A DNA stretch of 64,000 bases from Palsa-504 sp963705835 (GCA_963705835.1 CAVPLC010000077.1:6090-70089), one strand, 5' to 3'; shown: positions 36,500 through 45,171, counted from the stretch's first letter. Made by a program: numbers and translations. Notes: generated by a model not told the origin, from the letters alone.

Positions 36500-36610
36500 C
36501 CGATAGCCACCTCCACTCGCAGGTGCGGACGCACCTTCCCTACTTGTATAAACAGACGAGGACCCGGGGGCAACATCGCCCGGGTCCCGCTGAGACGAGG
36601 ATAACCCGAT

Positions 36611-36871
36611 ATGGCCAGAGTGACAATCCGGTACTGGGCCGCGGCCCGGGAAGCGGCGGGCGTGGCCGAGGAGTCGGTCGAGGCGGTGACGCTCGCCCAG
36701 GCGCTGGACGTGATCGTGACGCGCCGCGGCGATAACGGTCGGCTGCGCTCCGTGCTGGCGACGTGCTCGTTCCTGGTCGACGGCGCGCCCGCGCGTCGCG
36801 ACGTAGCTTCTGACCTTGTCCTTCCCGACGCGGCCCGCGTCGAGGTGCTACCGCAGTTCGCCGGCGGCTGA
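36611..36871 (+). CDS. MoaD/ThiS-type sulfur carrier protein
   Basis: An 86-residue ubiquitin-like protein that ends in the functional Gly-Gly (VEVLPQFAGG), preceded by VTIRYWAAAREAAGVAEESV. The C-terminal glycine is thiocarboxylated by an adenylyltransferase and donates sulfur, in MoaD to molybdopterin. The matching MoeB-type enzyme and MoaE are not in this window. Divergent from glnR. It could also serve another sulfur-transfer pathway, given the sulfurtransferase genes nearby. Confidence 0.87.
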   Translation: MARVTIRYWAAAREAAGVAEESVEAVTLAQALDVIVTRRGDNGRLRSVLATCSFLVDGAPARRDVASDLVLPDAARVEVLPQFAGG

Positions 36872-37048
36872 CGGCCGGAAAGGCCCCGGGGTGGGCATTC
36901 GGGGAGTATTGCGGCACACTGAGTGGATAGCACCATACAGTGTCCATTCAAGTACGTTCCGAAGTCTTACCGATTCGTCGCCCCGACCAGCACGGCCGCA
37001 CGCAGGCCTTCGAGAAAGACCCGGCCAGCCAGCGCTGAGCAAGGCTGA

Positions 37049-37708
37049 GTGAGCATGAGCCAGTACCTACCTCCAGGCCCATCGGGCTCTGAAGTACCGG
37101 GCCAGGCGCCCGGCGGTAAGAAGTTTCCTGGCGAGTTGAACCATACTGCCCGGCCCGACGTTCTCAAGGGTGTGCCAAACGCGGGAACCGCGCCCCGCTC
37201 AGGGCGGGTGGCTGACGAAGCCTTTGTCCGGGCACTGTACGCCGAACACGGCGGCGCCCTGCTTCGCTACGCCCTCCACCTTACGGGCGGTGACAGGCAG
37301 CGTGCGGAGGATCTTGTGCAGGAAACGATAGTGCGGGCATGGCGCCACCCCGAGGCGCTAGCCGACCGGCCGGCCAGGCCGTGGCTGTTCGCCGTCGCGC
37401 GCAACCTCGCCGTTGATTCCTACCGCGCACGGCAGGCAAGGCCCCCGGAGACCGGGCAGGCGGCTCTCGAGATGCTGCCGTCCGACGATGACGCGGACCG
37501 GACCCTTGAGTCGTGGGCCGTCGCGGACGCGCTGGCGTCGCTGCGGCCCGATCACCGCCGGGTGATCGTGGAGACCTACTACCGGGGTTGTTCGGTGGCC
37601 GAAGCCGCCGCTACGCTGGGGATACCGGCGGGAACGGTGAAGTCCCGCACGTTTTACGCGCTTAAGGCACTCAAGCTGGCGCTGCAGGAACGAGGGCTGG
37701 CGCCATGA
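37049..37708 (+). CDS. ECF RNA polymerase sigma factor (SigK/SigL-like)
   Basis: A 219-residue sigma factor with an unusual 55-residue Gly/Pro-rich N-terminal extension. Region 2 is FVRALYAEHGGALLRYALHL and DLVQETIVRAWRHP; region 4 is SVAEAAATLGIPAGTVKSRT. Its stop overlaps the start of an anti-sigma gene (ATGA), a coupling typical of ECF operons. The layout resembles mycobacterial SigL-RslA, which respond to redox or envelope stress. A later start is possible since the extension is not sigma-like. Confidence 0.88.
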   Translation: MSMSQYLPPGPSGSEVPGQAPGGKKFPGELNHTARPDVLKGVPNAGTAPRSGRVADEAFVRALYAEHGGALLRYALHLTGGDRQRAEDLVQETIVRAWRHPEALADRPARPWLFAVARNLAVDSYRARQARPPETGQAALEMLPSDDDADRTLESWAVADALASLRPDHRRVIVETYYRGCSVAEAAATLGIPAGTVKSRTFYALKALKLALQERGLAP

Positions 37709-38427
37709 CGCAGATATGGGACTGCACCGAGGCCAGGCCCTCTCTTGGCGTGTACGTGCTCGGCGCCATCGAGCCCGCCGAGCGCGGGCTGGTGGACGCC
37801 CACCTGGCCACCTGCCGGGACTGCCGGGATGAGCTCGCGGGGCTGGCGGGCCTGCCGGCGCTGCTGGCCAGGGTGAACCCGGACGAGATCAGCCGGATCA
37901 GCGACGACGGCACCCGCACGGTCACCAGCGATCACCCGCCCGAGGAACTGCTCGACACGGTGCTCAGCCTGGCCGAGGCCAGGCGGCGCAAGAACAGGTG
38001 GCGGTACCTGTCGGCGGCCGCGGCCGTCGTGGCCGTCGCGGCCGGGCTGTTCGGCGGCCTGAGGGCAGCCACCTCGACGACCACGACCCAGACCGTGGTC
38101 GTCCCGTTCAACCACGGGGCGAACCTCACATGGGATACCGCGTCGGCGGTCAACCAGTCCACGGGGGAGAGCGCCACCGTCGCCTACTCCAAGCAGCTGT
38201 GGGGCCACGCGTTCCAGGTCGTGGTCGACCGCATCCCGGAGGGGACCACCTGCCAGTTCTGGGTCGTCCATCCTGACGGAAGCCGCACCTTCGTGGCCTC
38301 CTGGACGACGGCCAGGGACGAGGGCAACGTGTGGTACGACGGTTCGATGCCGAGCAGCGCCGGATCAATCAGCAAGTTCGAGATCACCGCCGGGAACAGG
38401 CTGCTCGTCAGCATCACCCCGACCTGA
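37705..38427 (+). CDS. Membrane anti-sigma factor with zinc-binding domain
   Basis: A 240-residue protein. The cytoplasmic N-terminus has the zinc-binding anti-sigma motif H-x3-C-x2-C in DAHLATCRDCRDELAGLA. One membrane helix (YLSAAAAVVAVAAGLFGGL, about residues 98-116) leads to an extracytoplasmic beta-rich domain (VVVDRIPEGTTCQFWVVHPD). It should sequester the upstream sigma factor and release it on oxidation of the Cys pair or an envelope signal. Confidence 0.88.
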   Translation: MTQIWDCTEARPSLGVYVLGAIEPAERGLVDAHLATCRDCRDELAGLAGLPALLARVNPDEISRISDDGTRTVTSDHPPEELLDTVLSLAEARRRKNRWRYLSAAAAVVAVAAGLFGGLRAATSTTTTQTVVVPFNHGANLTWDTASAVNQSTGESATVAYSKQLWGHAFQVVVDRIPEGTTCQFWVVHPDGSRTFVASWTTARDEGNVWYDGSMPSSAGSISKFEITAGNRLLVSITPT

Positions 38428-38474
38428 TCTGCGGCCCGGCTCGTTCGTCCCCGGGAATGAATGTCACCGCGTGA

Positions 38475-38966
38475 GTGCTGTCTGTGGGCGTGACTGGCGG
38501 GCTGATCGCACTGGCCGCGGCCCTGGCCGCGGCGACGCTGCTGGGGGTCGCGCTGCGCCGTCGCGCGGGGCGGTTCCGCGCCGCGCCGCCACGGGGCACC
38601 CCGGAGCAGCCGGTGGCCGGCGCGGTCGCCCTGACCGAGGCCGATCTCGGCAGCTCGCTGGGCGAGCGGGCCACCCTGGTCCAGTTCTCGACCGCCTTCT
38701 GCGCGCCGTGCCGGCCGACACGGCAGATCCTGGCGCAGGTGGCGGGCATGGTGGACGGCGTGAGGCACATCGAGATCGACGCGGCCTCGCGGCTGGACCT
38801 GGTGCGGCGGCTGCGCATCAACAGCGCCCCCACCGTGCTCGTGCTCGGCCCCGACGGCGCCGTCGTCAGGCGGGCCGTGGGCCTGCCGCGCAAGGCCGAC
38901 GTGATCGCCGCGCTCGGATCGGTGACCGGACCCCCCGTGGTCGAATCCGAGGTCACCGGGCCGTGA
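38475..38966 (+). CDS. Membrane-anchored thioredoxin-like protein
   Basis: A 163-residue protein from a GTG with one N-terminal membrane helix (TGGLIALAAALAAATLLGVA) and a thioredoxin fold. The active site is CAPC in VQFSTAFCAPCRPTRQ, with the cis-Pro strand INSAPTVLVLGPDG. It is probably extracytoplasmic, reducing or transferring thiols, but orientation is inferred. Mycobacteria carry a thioredoxin-like gene (thiX) beside the same sulfurtransferase genes. The gene follows the anti-sigma gene by 47 bases. Confidence 0.85.
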   Translation: MLSVGVTGGLIALAAALAAATLLGVALRRRAGRFRAAPPRGTPEQPVAGAVALTEADLGSSLGERATLVQFSTAFCAPCRPTRQILAQVAGMVDGVRHIEIDAASRLDLVRRLRINSAPTVLVLGPDGAVVRRAVGLPRKADVIAALGSVTGPPVVESEVTGP

Positions 38967-39007
38967 AGGTGACAGCCGCACGTAGCCCGCATAGCATCTG
39001 GTTCGTG

Positions 39008-39121
39008 ATGTCCTGGACGGCGAAGATGCTGACCAAACGGCGTGCCGTCGATTTCTGCCACGTCGCCACCGCCATCTGTCCGCGTCCGGCCACCCCGATT
39101 CCCGGCGTCGCGTTCGGCTGA
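39008..39121 (+). CDS. Cysteine-containing leader peptide (candidate attenuator uORF)
   Basis: A 37-codon ORF reads MLTKRRAVDFCHVATAICPR in its middle. It matches, in my recollection, the RRxVDLxRVASAxC pattern of actinobacterial leader peptides found ahead of sulfur-assimilation genes. Two Cys codons in the middle could stall ribosomes when cysteine is scarce. Starts are possible at 39005 (GTG), 39008 or 39026. The downstream operon encodes DUF4395, a thiosulfate sulfurtransferase and DUF1416. Confidence 0.6.
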   Translation: MSWTAKMLTKRRAVDFCHVATAICPRPATPIPGVAFG

Positions 39122-39144
39122 TCCCGGCGCCTAGTGATCTGCAC

Positions 39145-39200
39145 TGAGTCGGGGCGCCCCTGAAGGGGTAAGACAGCCATTTTCGCGGCTTTTCGCGGCT
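39145..39200 (+). promoter_or_regulatory. Candidate attenuator elements after the leader peptide
   Basis: A tight hairpin CCCC-TGAA-GGGG lies at 39157-39168, and a perfect direct repeat TTTCGCGGCT occupies 39181-39190 and 39191-39200, just before the AGGGAG ribosome site of the next gene. They lie where leader translation could influence structure or initiation. The mechanism is unproven. Confidence 0.45.
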
Positions 39201-39207
39201 AGGGAGC

Positions 39208-39636
39208 ATGAGCATGGACATCGACCCGCGCGGTCCCAGGTTCGGCGCGGTGATCACCGTCGTCGTGCTGGCGCTGGTGCTGATCACCGGGAGTGCCTGG
39301 CTGCTCGCCGCGCAGCTGCTCGTGTTCGCCACCGGCGCCCTGGCCGGGCTGCGGTACGCGCCGTACGGCATGGTGTACCGGCGGTTCATCCGGCCGCGGC
39401 TCGGGCCGCCCGCCCACACCGAGGCCGAGGCCCCGCCGAGATTCGCGCAGGGAGTGGGCATGGTGTTCGCCCTGGGCGGCGTCCTGGGTTACGCCACGGG
39501 AGCGACCGGCGTCGGCATCGCCTTCACCGCGCTCGCCCTGGTCGCGGCGTTCCTCAACGCGGCCTTCGATATCTGCCTGGGCTGCCAGGTGTATCTGTTC
39601 ATCCAGCGGAACCTAAGGATCTGGCCGTCCGCCTAG
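39208..39636 (+). CDS. DUF4395 membrane protein
   Basis: A 142-residue protein with four membrane segments (VITVVVLALVLITGSAWLLA, GVGMVFALGGVLGYATGATG and others). It ends with the DUF4395 signature around FDICLGCQVYLFIQRN, where a Cys pair faces one side of the membrane. The family is regularly next to rhodanese and thioredoxin genes, as here. A role in sulfur or thiol transport across the membrane is inferred from that linkage and the Cys pair. Confidence 0.87.
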   Translation: MSMDIDPRGPRFGAVITVVVLALVLITGSAWLLAAQLLVFATGALAGLRYAPYGMVYRRFIRPRLGPPAHTEAEAPPRFAQGVGMVFALGGVLGYATGATGVGIAFTALALVAAFLNAAFDICLGCQVYLFIQRNLRIWPSA

Positions 39637-39666
39637 TGACCGGCCAGCGAAGGAGGAAATTCCAGC

Positions 39667-40509
39667 ATGAGCCGTTCCGACGTCCTCGTGGACGCCGACT
39701 GGGCCGAGGCCCACATCGGTGACCCTCATGTCGTCATCGTGGAGGTAGACGAAGACACCAGCGCCTACGACAAGGGCCACATCCCGACCGCGGTCAAGAT
39801 CGACTGGAAGAAGGACCTTCAGGACCCGGTCCGCCGCGACTTCGTGGACAAGACCGGTTTCGAGGCGCTGCTGTCCGAGCGCGGCATCTCCAACGACGAC
39901 ACCGTCCTGCTGTACGGCGGCAACAACAACTGGTTCGCGGCCTACGCCTACTGGTACTTCAGGCTGTACGGGCACGACAAGGTCCTGCTGCTCGACGGCG
40001 GGCGCAAGAAGTGGGAGCTGGACTCGCGCGAGCTGAGCACGGACGTGCCCGAGCGGCCGCGGACCAGCTACACCGCGCGCGAGCAGGACGCCTCGCTGCG
40101 CGCGCTGCGCGACGAGGTGATCGACTCCATCGGCAAGCGCAACCTGGTCGACGTCCGGTCCCCCGACGAGTTCACGGGCAGGCTGCTCGCCCCGGCCCAC
40201 CTTCCGCAGGAGCAGGCCCAGCGGGCCGGGCACATTCCCACCGCGCGCAACGTGCCGTGGTCCAAGGCCGCCAACGAGGACGGCACGTTCCGCTCCGACG
40301 ACGAGCTCCGCCGGCTGTACGAGGGCGAGGCCGGCCTGGACTTCGGCAAGGACACCATCGCCTACTGCCGCATCGGCGAGCGTTCCGCGCACACCTGGTT
40401 CGTGCTGCACGAGCTGCTCGGCCTGCCCCACGTCAAGAACTACGACGGCTCGTGGACCGAATACGGGTCGCTGGTCGGGGTGCCCATCGAGCTGGGTGAG
40501 GCCCGATGA
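39667..40509 (+). CDS. Thiosulfate sulfurtransferase (rhodanese, CysA2/SseA type)
   Basis: A 280-residue two-domain rhodanese. The N-terminal inactive domain has VEVDEDTSAYDKGHIPTAVK; the C-terminal domain has the persulfide-carrying Cys in TIAYCRIGERSAHTWFVLHE. It moves sulfane sulfur from thiosulfate to cyanide or thiols. Good AGGAGG ribosome site. It overlaps the DUF1416 gene by four bases, the conserved cysA2-sseC2 pairing of mycobacteria. Confidence 0.93.
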   Translation: MSRSDVLVDADWAEAHIGDPHVVIVEVDEDTSAYDKGHIPTAVKIDWKKDLQDPVRRDFVDKTGFEALLSERGISNDDTVLLYGGNNNWFAAYAYWYFRLYGHDKVLLLDGGRKKWELDSRELSTDVPERPRTSYTAREQDASLRALRDEVIDSIGKRNLVDVRSPDEFTGRLLAPAHLPQEQAQRAGHIPTARNVPWSKAANEDGTFRSDDELRRLYEGEAGLDFGKDTIAYCRIGERSAHTWFVLHELLGLPHVKNYDGSWTEYGSLVGVPIELGEAR

Positions 40510-40811
40510 CCTCCGACGGGTGCGGCGCTCCCGCGGGCGGCGTCAGCGCGCCGGCCACGGCCGGGAGCCAGGCGGTCGTGGAAGGCCGGGTCACCCGCGA
40601 CGGGACCGCCGTAGCGACCGGGTACGCGCGGCTGCTCGGCACCGGTGACGAGTTCGTGGCCGAGGTCCCGCTGGGCGAAGACGGCGGGTTCAGGTTCTTC
40701 GCCGCCCCGGGATCATGGACGCTGCGCGTGCTCGCCCCCGGCGGCCTGCGGGCCGAGCGCTCGGTCCAGGCGGATTACGGCCAGGTAACGAAGGTCGACG
40801 TCACGATCTGA
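40506..40811 (+). CDS. DUF1416 (SseC-like) protein
   Basis: A 101-residue protein of the DUF1416/SseC family: VVEGRVTRDGTAVATGYARL, then EVPLGEDGGFRFFAAPGSWT and a final beta strand. A transthyretin-like beta sandwich is plausible. It is translationally coupled (ATGA) to the sulfurtransferase. Its exact role is unknown, but the pairing is very stable across actinomycetes. Confidence 0.9.
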   Translation: MTSDGCGAPAGGVSAPATAGSQAVVEGRVTRDGTAVATGYARLLGTGDEFVAEVPLGEDGGFRFFAAPGSWTLRVLAPGGLRAERSVQADYGQVTKVDVTI

Positions 40812-41118
40812 ACGTAACCTGTTACGCTGGGGCGCGGCCGCCGGGGTCATGCGCTGGTCATGCCGGGGCCGCGCCCTATGCCGTATTCCCGACCCGCAAG
40901 GTCCAGTTCACCTACATGACATAAATTGGCCGTCTGTTCCTTCCTCCCATGTTCCGCTCCGTTTACCTGAAGTGAATATCAATGGGCGTGGACAGGCCAG
41001 TCTCGGCGCCCGCGCTTCGGTCGAGGACGAGTGAGGGCAAGTTGTCGAAGGACACCGAACAGATGCGACCCTCTCCGCTCGGTCGGCCGATCGCAGCCCG
41101 GTCGCGGCGACATACGGA
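40812..41118 (+). terminator. Intergenic region with terminator-like hairpin
   Basis: GGGCGCGGCC (40830-40839) and GGCCGCGCCC (40867-40876) form a ten-base perfect stem with a 27-base loop shortly after the DUF1416 stop, a likely terminator. Just before it GTAAC-CT-GTTAC (40814-40825) is a small palindrome. From 40880 to 41118 no gene is seen; the AT-richer stretch at 40910-40980 may hold the promoter of the GntR gene. Confidence 0.65.
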
Positions 41119-42021
41119 ATGACCGCTGGCGCCGCGGGACACGACCATCCGATCCCCGCGCAACCGGCATCGCCGCCCGCTGAGGCGTCGCCGCCCCGCG
41201 GGAGATCCGGCGCGGATGGCGTGCCGGCCCCGGTCCGGGCCACGGGAGTGCTCGCCGACCGGATAGCGGCGGCGCTCGTCCACCGCGAGCCTGGGTGGCG
41301 GCTCCCCCGGCGCAGCGCCCTGGCCAGGCGCTACAACGTCAGCCTCATCGAGATCGACGCGGCGATCGCCGATCTTTCCCGCCGGTCGCTGGTCCGGCGG
41401 CTGCCCGACGGGCAGCTCTACCGGGCCAGCCCGGCCGACTACTGGATCCCGGTCGAGGGCGCGGGCGGGCTGGGCACCAGGCTCGACCCGATGGGCAGCA
41501 CGATCATCTGCCAGACCCGGCACGTCTCACGGCGCGAGGCGCCGCAGGACGTGGCCTGGGCGCTCGGCCTGGCGGCCGGGGCGCCGATCCGCGTCATCCG
41601 CTGCGTGTGGTCCGCGGCCGGCGATCCCGCGGCCGTGTCCACCGCGTACCTGTACGACCCGTCGGCCGACGAGGACGCCGAAGAGGATCATGACGCCGAT
41701 ACCGAACCCTCGTCGTTCGGCTCGGTGCTGACCAATCTTCCGGCCGCCGCGGTGAGCGTGGAAATGGGCCCGCCGCAGCCGGCGGTGGCGCGGAGCCTGC
41801 GGCTGTCCCCGGGACAGCCGGTGATCGCGGTCACGGTCAGGTTCGCCGACTCCGCCGAGGGCCCCGCCACGGGCCTCACCGTGGTCATGCTGAAGCCGGA
41901 GCTGTTCAGGGTCGCGATCGACACGACCGAAGCATCGGTCAGCGCGCCCTTACCATGGCATGCAGCGCGGTGCACAGCCGCCCGGCGCGTGCGAACCCGC
42001 GCGGATCGCTCGGGCGAGTGA
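41119..42021 (+). CDS. GntR-family regulator with UTRA-like domain
   Basis: A 300-residue protein. After a Pro/Ala-rich N-terminus comes a GntR winged helix (VLADRIAAALVHREPGWRLP, LARRYNVSLIEIDAAIADLS), then a UTRA-like effector domain (LDPMGSTIICQTRHVSR through VRFADSAEGPATGLTVVML). The recognition helix differs from textbook GntR, so the family call rests on the two-domain layout. The last 30 residues are arginine-rich. Only 13 bases separate it from the PstS gene, suggesting co-transcription or control of PstS. Confidence 0.78.
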   Translation: MTAGAAGHDHPIPAQPASPPAEASPPRGRSGADGVPAPVRATGVLADRIAAALVHREPGWRLPRRSALARRYNVSLIEIDAAIADLSRRSLVRRLPDGQLYRASPADYWIPVEGAGGLGTRLDPMGSTIICQTRHVSRREAPQDVAWALGLAAGAPIRVIRCVWSAAGDPAAVSTAYLYDPSADEDAEEDHDADTEPSSFGSVLTNLPAAAVSVEMGPPQPAVARSLRLSPGQPVIAVTVRFADSAEGPATGLTVVMLKPELFRVAIDTTEASVSAPLPWHAARCTAARRVRTRADRSGE

Positions 42022-42034
42022 AGGAACGGTGGCC

Positions 42035-43186
42035 ATGAAAATCCTCGCTCCGGACCGAGCGTCCCGCCTGCGCGGGCCCGGCCGCCGCGCCGTTACCGCG
42101 CTCGCCGCGGCCGCCGCTCTCGCCCTGGCCGCCTGCAGCGGTCCGGGCGGTTCGCCGCCTTCGCCGTCGGTGTCCGCCACGGCCCCGCCGGTGCTGACGA
42201 CACCCGCGTCCGCGTCGCAGACCCTGACCGAAACGGGCAGCTCGCTGATGGCGCCGCTGTTCGCCCTGTGGGCGCCCGCGTACCACTCGCAGTTCTCGCA
42301 GGTGACCCTCGAGACCGCGAGTTCCTCGTCCGGGGTGGGCATCTCGTCGGCCGCCACCGGCACCGCCGACATCGGCGCATCCGACGCCTACCTGTCGTCG
42401 GCCTCCATGACCAAGTACCAGACCCTGGCCAACATCCCGCTGGCGGTGGCCGCGCTGATGGTCGTCTACAAGGTGCCGGGGCTCAGCGCGTCGACGCACC
42501 TGAAGCTCGACGGCACGGTCCTGGCCAAGATCTTCTCCGGCCAGATCACCAAGTGGGACGACCGGGCGATCACGGCCATCAACCCGGGCGTCCCGCTGCC
42601 GGGCACCGCGATCGTGCTGATCCACCGGGCCGACAGCTCGGGCAGCACCTTCTTGTTCACGTCGTACCTGAACGCCCAGGACCCCGCCGACTGGAGCTCC
42701 TCGCTGATCGGCACCACCGTCGCCTGGCCGCAGCAGCCCGGCGAGATCGCCGCGAACGGGACCGGAGCCATCCTGGCCAACCTGAAGACCACGCCCGGCG
42801 CGATCAGTTACGCCGGCGTGAGCTACCTGTCGCAGGTCACCGCGGCCAACCTCGGTGAGGCCGCCGTGGGTAACTCCTCGGGCCGGTACGTGCTGCCCAC
42901 CGCGGCGGCGGTCGACGCGGCGCTGGCCAGCTTCACCAACACGCCGGCGGGTGAGGCGATATCCCTGATCAACGGGTCGGGCGCGCTGGCGTACCCGATC
43001 ATCAACTACGAATACGCCATCGTGAACACCGCGCAGTCCAGCGCCACCAAGGCACGGGACCTGCAGGCCTTCCTCTACTGGGCGATCACAAGCGGCGTCT
43101 CGCAGCTGTCGTCGGTGAACTTCCAGCCGCTGCCGTCGTCCACCGTCACCTTGTCCAAGGCCCAGATCGGCACGATTCACGGATGA
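42035..43186 (+). CDS. PstS-like phosphate-binding lipoprotein
   Basis: A 383-residue lipoprotein. The start MKILAP was chosen because the signal peptide (AVTALAAAAALALAAC, lipidated Cys at about residue 34) then has normal length. The mature part matches PstS: LTETGSSLMAPLFALW, SSSGVGISSAATGTADIGAS, IFSGQITKWDDRAI and HRADSSGSTFLFTSYL, which line the phosphate site. No pstC, pstA or pstB follows, so it is an orphan binding protein or part of a split transporter. Confidence 0.88.
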   Translation: MKILAPDRASRLRGPGRRAVTALAAAAALALAACSGPGGSPPSPSVSATAPPVLTTPASASQTLTETGSSLMAPLFALWAPAYHSQFSQVTLETASSSSGVGISSAATGTADIGASDAYLSSASMTKYQTLANIPLAVAALMVVYKVPGLSASTHLKLDGTVLAKIFSGQITKWDDRAITAINPGVPLPGTAIVLIHRADSSGSTFLFTSYLNAQDPADWSSSLIGTTVAWPQQPGEIAANGTGAILANLKTTPGAISYAGVSYLSQVTAANLGEAAVGNSSGRYVLPTAAAVDAALASFTNTPAGEAISLINGSGALAYPIINYEYAIVNTAQSSATKARDLQAFLYWAITSGVSQLSSVNFQPLPSSTVTLSKAQIGTIHG

Positions 43187-43263
43187 CGCCACGGGCAACC
43201 GTAAGGGTGCTGAAAGGCTAGCTTCCTGGACACAGGCCCCTGCACCTGCGACTCTGGATCGAG

Positions 43264-45171
43264 ATGTTGGCCAGGGTCGTGACAGGGGCGGAACAGATGC
43301 CACGCCGTGCCCGATATCTCGTCCCGAGGAGCCTTCCCCGCCGCGGCGAGATCCTGGCTGCTGGCCTTGTGCTCGTCGTCCTCGCGCACCTGGTGTTCGC
43401 GCAGCTGACGATCGTCATCGCCGCCGTGTTCGCGCTGACCACCAGGGTGACCAGGTGGCGGCTGGCGTGGCTGATCGTCCCGGCCGTCACCGCCCTGGCC
43501 TGGACGGCGGCGGTCGGCCTGCGGGCCGCGGCGGCCGGATTCGCCGACGGCCCGGCCAAGGTGATCGGGTACCTCGGCGCCGGCGGGCATCAGGCCGATC
43601 ATCTGCTGCACTTCACCGGCGCGTTCGCCCAGATGGGCAGCTGGCTGCCGCGGCAGCTCCCGCTGGCCATCCTGGCCGGCGCCGCCGAGGCGGCCGTGGT
43701 CGGCTGGCTGAGCTGGCTGCACACGGACGAGTGGAACCTGCCCGCGGCCCGGCCCGGGCTGCTGGTGGCGGCCAGGCGCGCCGCGACCAGGCGGGCGATC
43801 CGGGCGGGCGGCGTCGTGACCAGGGACGGCAGCTGCCTCGGCGTCGCGGCCGGGTCCGGCGCACGGGTCACCGTGTCGTGGGCCGAGACGGCCGGCGGGA
43901 TATCGGTGTGCGGCTCGGCCGAGCAGGACGTGCTGACCACGAGCTTTCAGCTCGTGCACGCGGCCGTGCGGCGGCGCAAGCCGGTGTTCGCGGTGGACCT
44001 CACCGGCGACCCGGAGCTGCCCCGGCGGCTGGCGGCGGTGTGCGCCGCGGCGGGCGCGCCGCTGCATGTGTTCGGCGACCCGGCAGCAGGACCGGCCGGC
44101 CCGGGCCAGGCCGCGGACGGGTGGATCAGGCCCGCCTGCTACGAGCCGTTCCGGCGTGGCGATCCCGCCCAGCGGGCCGCGCTCATCGCCGCCATGATCG
44201 GCTGGGACGGACCCGGCGCGCAGTACCGGCGCAGCTGTACCGCCTACCTCGAGGACGTCTTCGAGCTCCTGGACGCCGCGCCGGGCGACCCGAGGGTTCC
44301 CGTGCTGGACGAGGTCATCCACCTGCTGAACCCCACGGCGATGCGGGCCCGCATGGAGCACGTGCCGGCCGCGTATCAGCGCCACGACCTGCTCGCCGAG
44401 CGGATCCGGGTCTCGGTGAGCCTGCTGCTCGCCGAACCGGCCACCACCGCGCAGCTCGAGCGGCAACTGCGCGAGCTCCGGGCGTCGGCGTTCGGGCGAT
44501 GGCTGCGTCCGCCGGGCCAGGCGGACGCGATCGACCTCGGCCGGACGGCCACCGAGCGCGGCGTCGTCCTGTTCCGCCTCGGCGGGCCAGCGCCGGCGGC
44601 AAGCTCAGCGGCAACCTCGGCGGCGAGCTCAGCGGCGAGCTCAGCCATGCTCACCCGGCTGATATGCCGGGACCTCCTCGCGGCAGGCGCCGCCTTGCAC
44701 CGGATCGGCGTCGAGGGCGACGGGATCGTGTGGCTGGCCGAGTGCGGCTCGATGCCGCGCGGCTCCGTCACCGAGATCATCGCCCGCGGTCCCGACGCCG
44801 GGCTGCCGGTGCTCGCGGCGACGACGTCGGCGCGAGCCGCGGCCGAGCTCGCGGAGCTCACCAACGTGGTGGTCGTGCACCGGATGAACGACGCGGCCAC
44901 GGCACGCCACCTCGCGACCCTGGCCGGCGGCCCCGATCCGGTGCCGCGCGGGGCCGACCGTGCCGAGCCGGCGGCCGCGCGCGATCCGGGGCCCGGACCC
45001 GCGGCGTCCTCGGGCAGCCTGTCGGCGCTTCGCGACGGTGAGTTCCTCCTCACGGTCAAGAACCCGCGACGGCTGGTACCGCGCGCGCTTGCCGTCCGGG
45101 CGCGAATCCCGCCGCTCGCGCGGGACACGAGGGCGTCCGCGGCCGGGCGGCGGGCGTGGGAGGGCACGTGA
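43264..45171 (+). CDS. Membrane protein resembling a type IV coupling ATPase, P-loop degenerate
   Basis: A 635-residue protein. Residues about 25-160 hold three membrane segments (EILAAGLVLVVLAHLVFAQL; LAWLIVPAVTALAWTAAVGL; LPLAILAGAAEAAVVGWLSW). The cytoplasmic part has VirD4/TraG-like order. Where the P-loop should be it reads ISVCGSAEQDVLTTSFQLVH, with no G-K-S/T. The Walker B position reads GIVWLAECGSMPRGSV, with Asp replaced by Ala. Later GPDAGLPVLAATTSAR and NVVVVHRMNDAATARHLATL match coupling-protein strands. It is coupled to the next gene by GTGA. ATP hydrolysis is doubtful; a scaffold role is inferred. Confidence 0.7.
   Translation: MLARVVTGAEQMPRRARYLVPRSLPRRGEILAAGLVLVVLAHLVFAQLTIVIAAVFALTTRVTRWRLAWLIVPAVTALAWTAAVGLRAAAAGFADGPAKVIGYLGAGGHQADHLLHFTGAFAQMGSWLPRQLPLAILAGAAEAAVVGWLSWLHTDEWNLPAARPGLLVAARRAATRRAIRAGGVVTRDGSCLGVAAGSGARVTVSWAETAGGISVCGSAEQDVLTTSFQLVHAAVRRRKPVFAVDLTGDPELPRRLAAVCAAAGAPLHVFGDPAAGPAGPGQAADGWIRPACYEPFRRGDPAQRAALIAAMIGWDGPGAQYRRSCTAYLEDVFELLDAAPGDPRVPVLDEVIHLLNPTAMRARMEHVPAAYQRHDLLAERIRVSVSLLLAEPATTAQLERQLRELRASAFGRWLRPPGQADAIDLGRTATERGVVLFRLGGPAPAASSAATSAASSAASSAMLTRLICRDLLAAGAALHRIGVEGDGIVWLAECGSMPRGSVTEIIARGPDAGLPVLAATTSARAAAELAELTNVVVVHRMNDAATARHLATLAGGPDPVPRGADRAEPAAARDPGPGPAASSGSLSALRDGEFLLTVKNPRRLVPRALAVRARIPPLARDTRASAAGRRAWEGT

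Noticed and set aside
40814..40825. GTAAC-CT-GTTAC palindrome after the DUF1416 gene as a GntR operator
   Set aside because: It is 290 bases from the GntR gene, short, and directly beside a terminator hairpin; no second copy near the regulator supports it.
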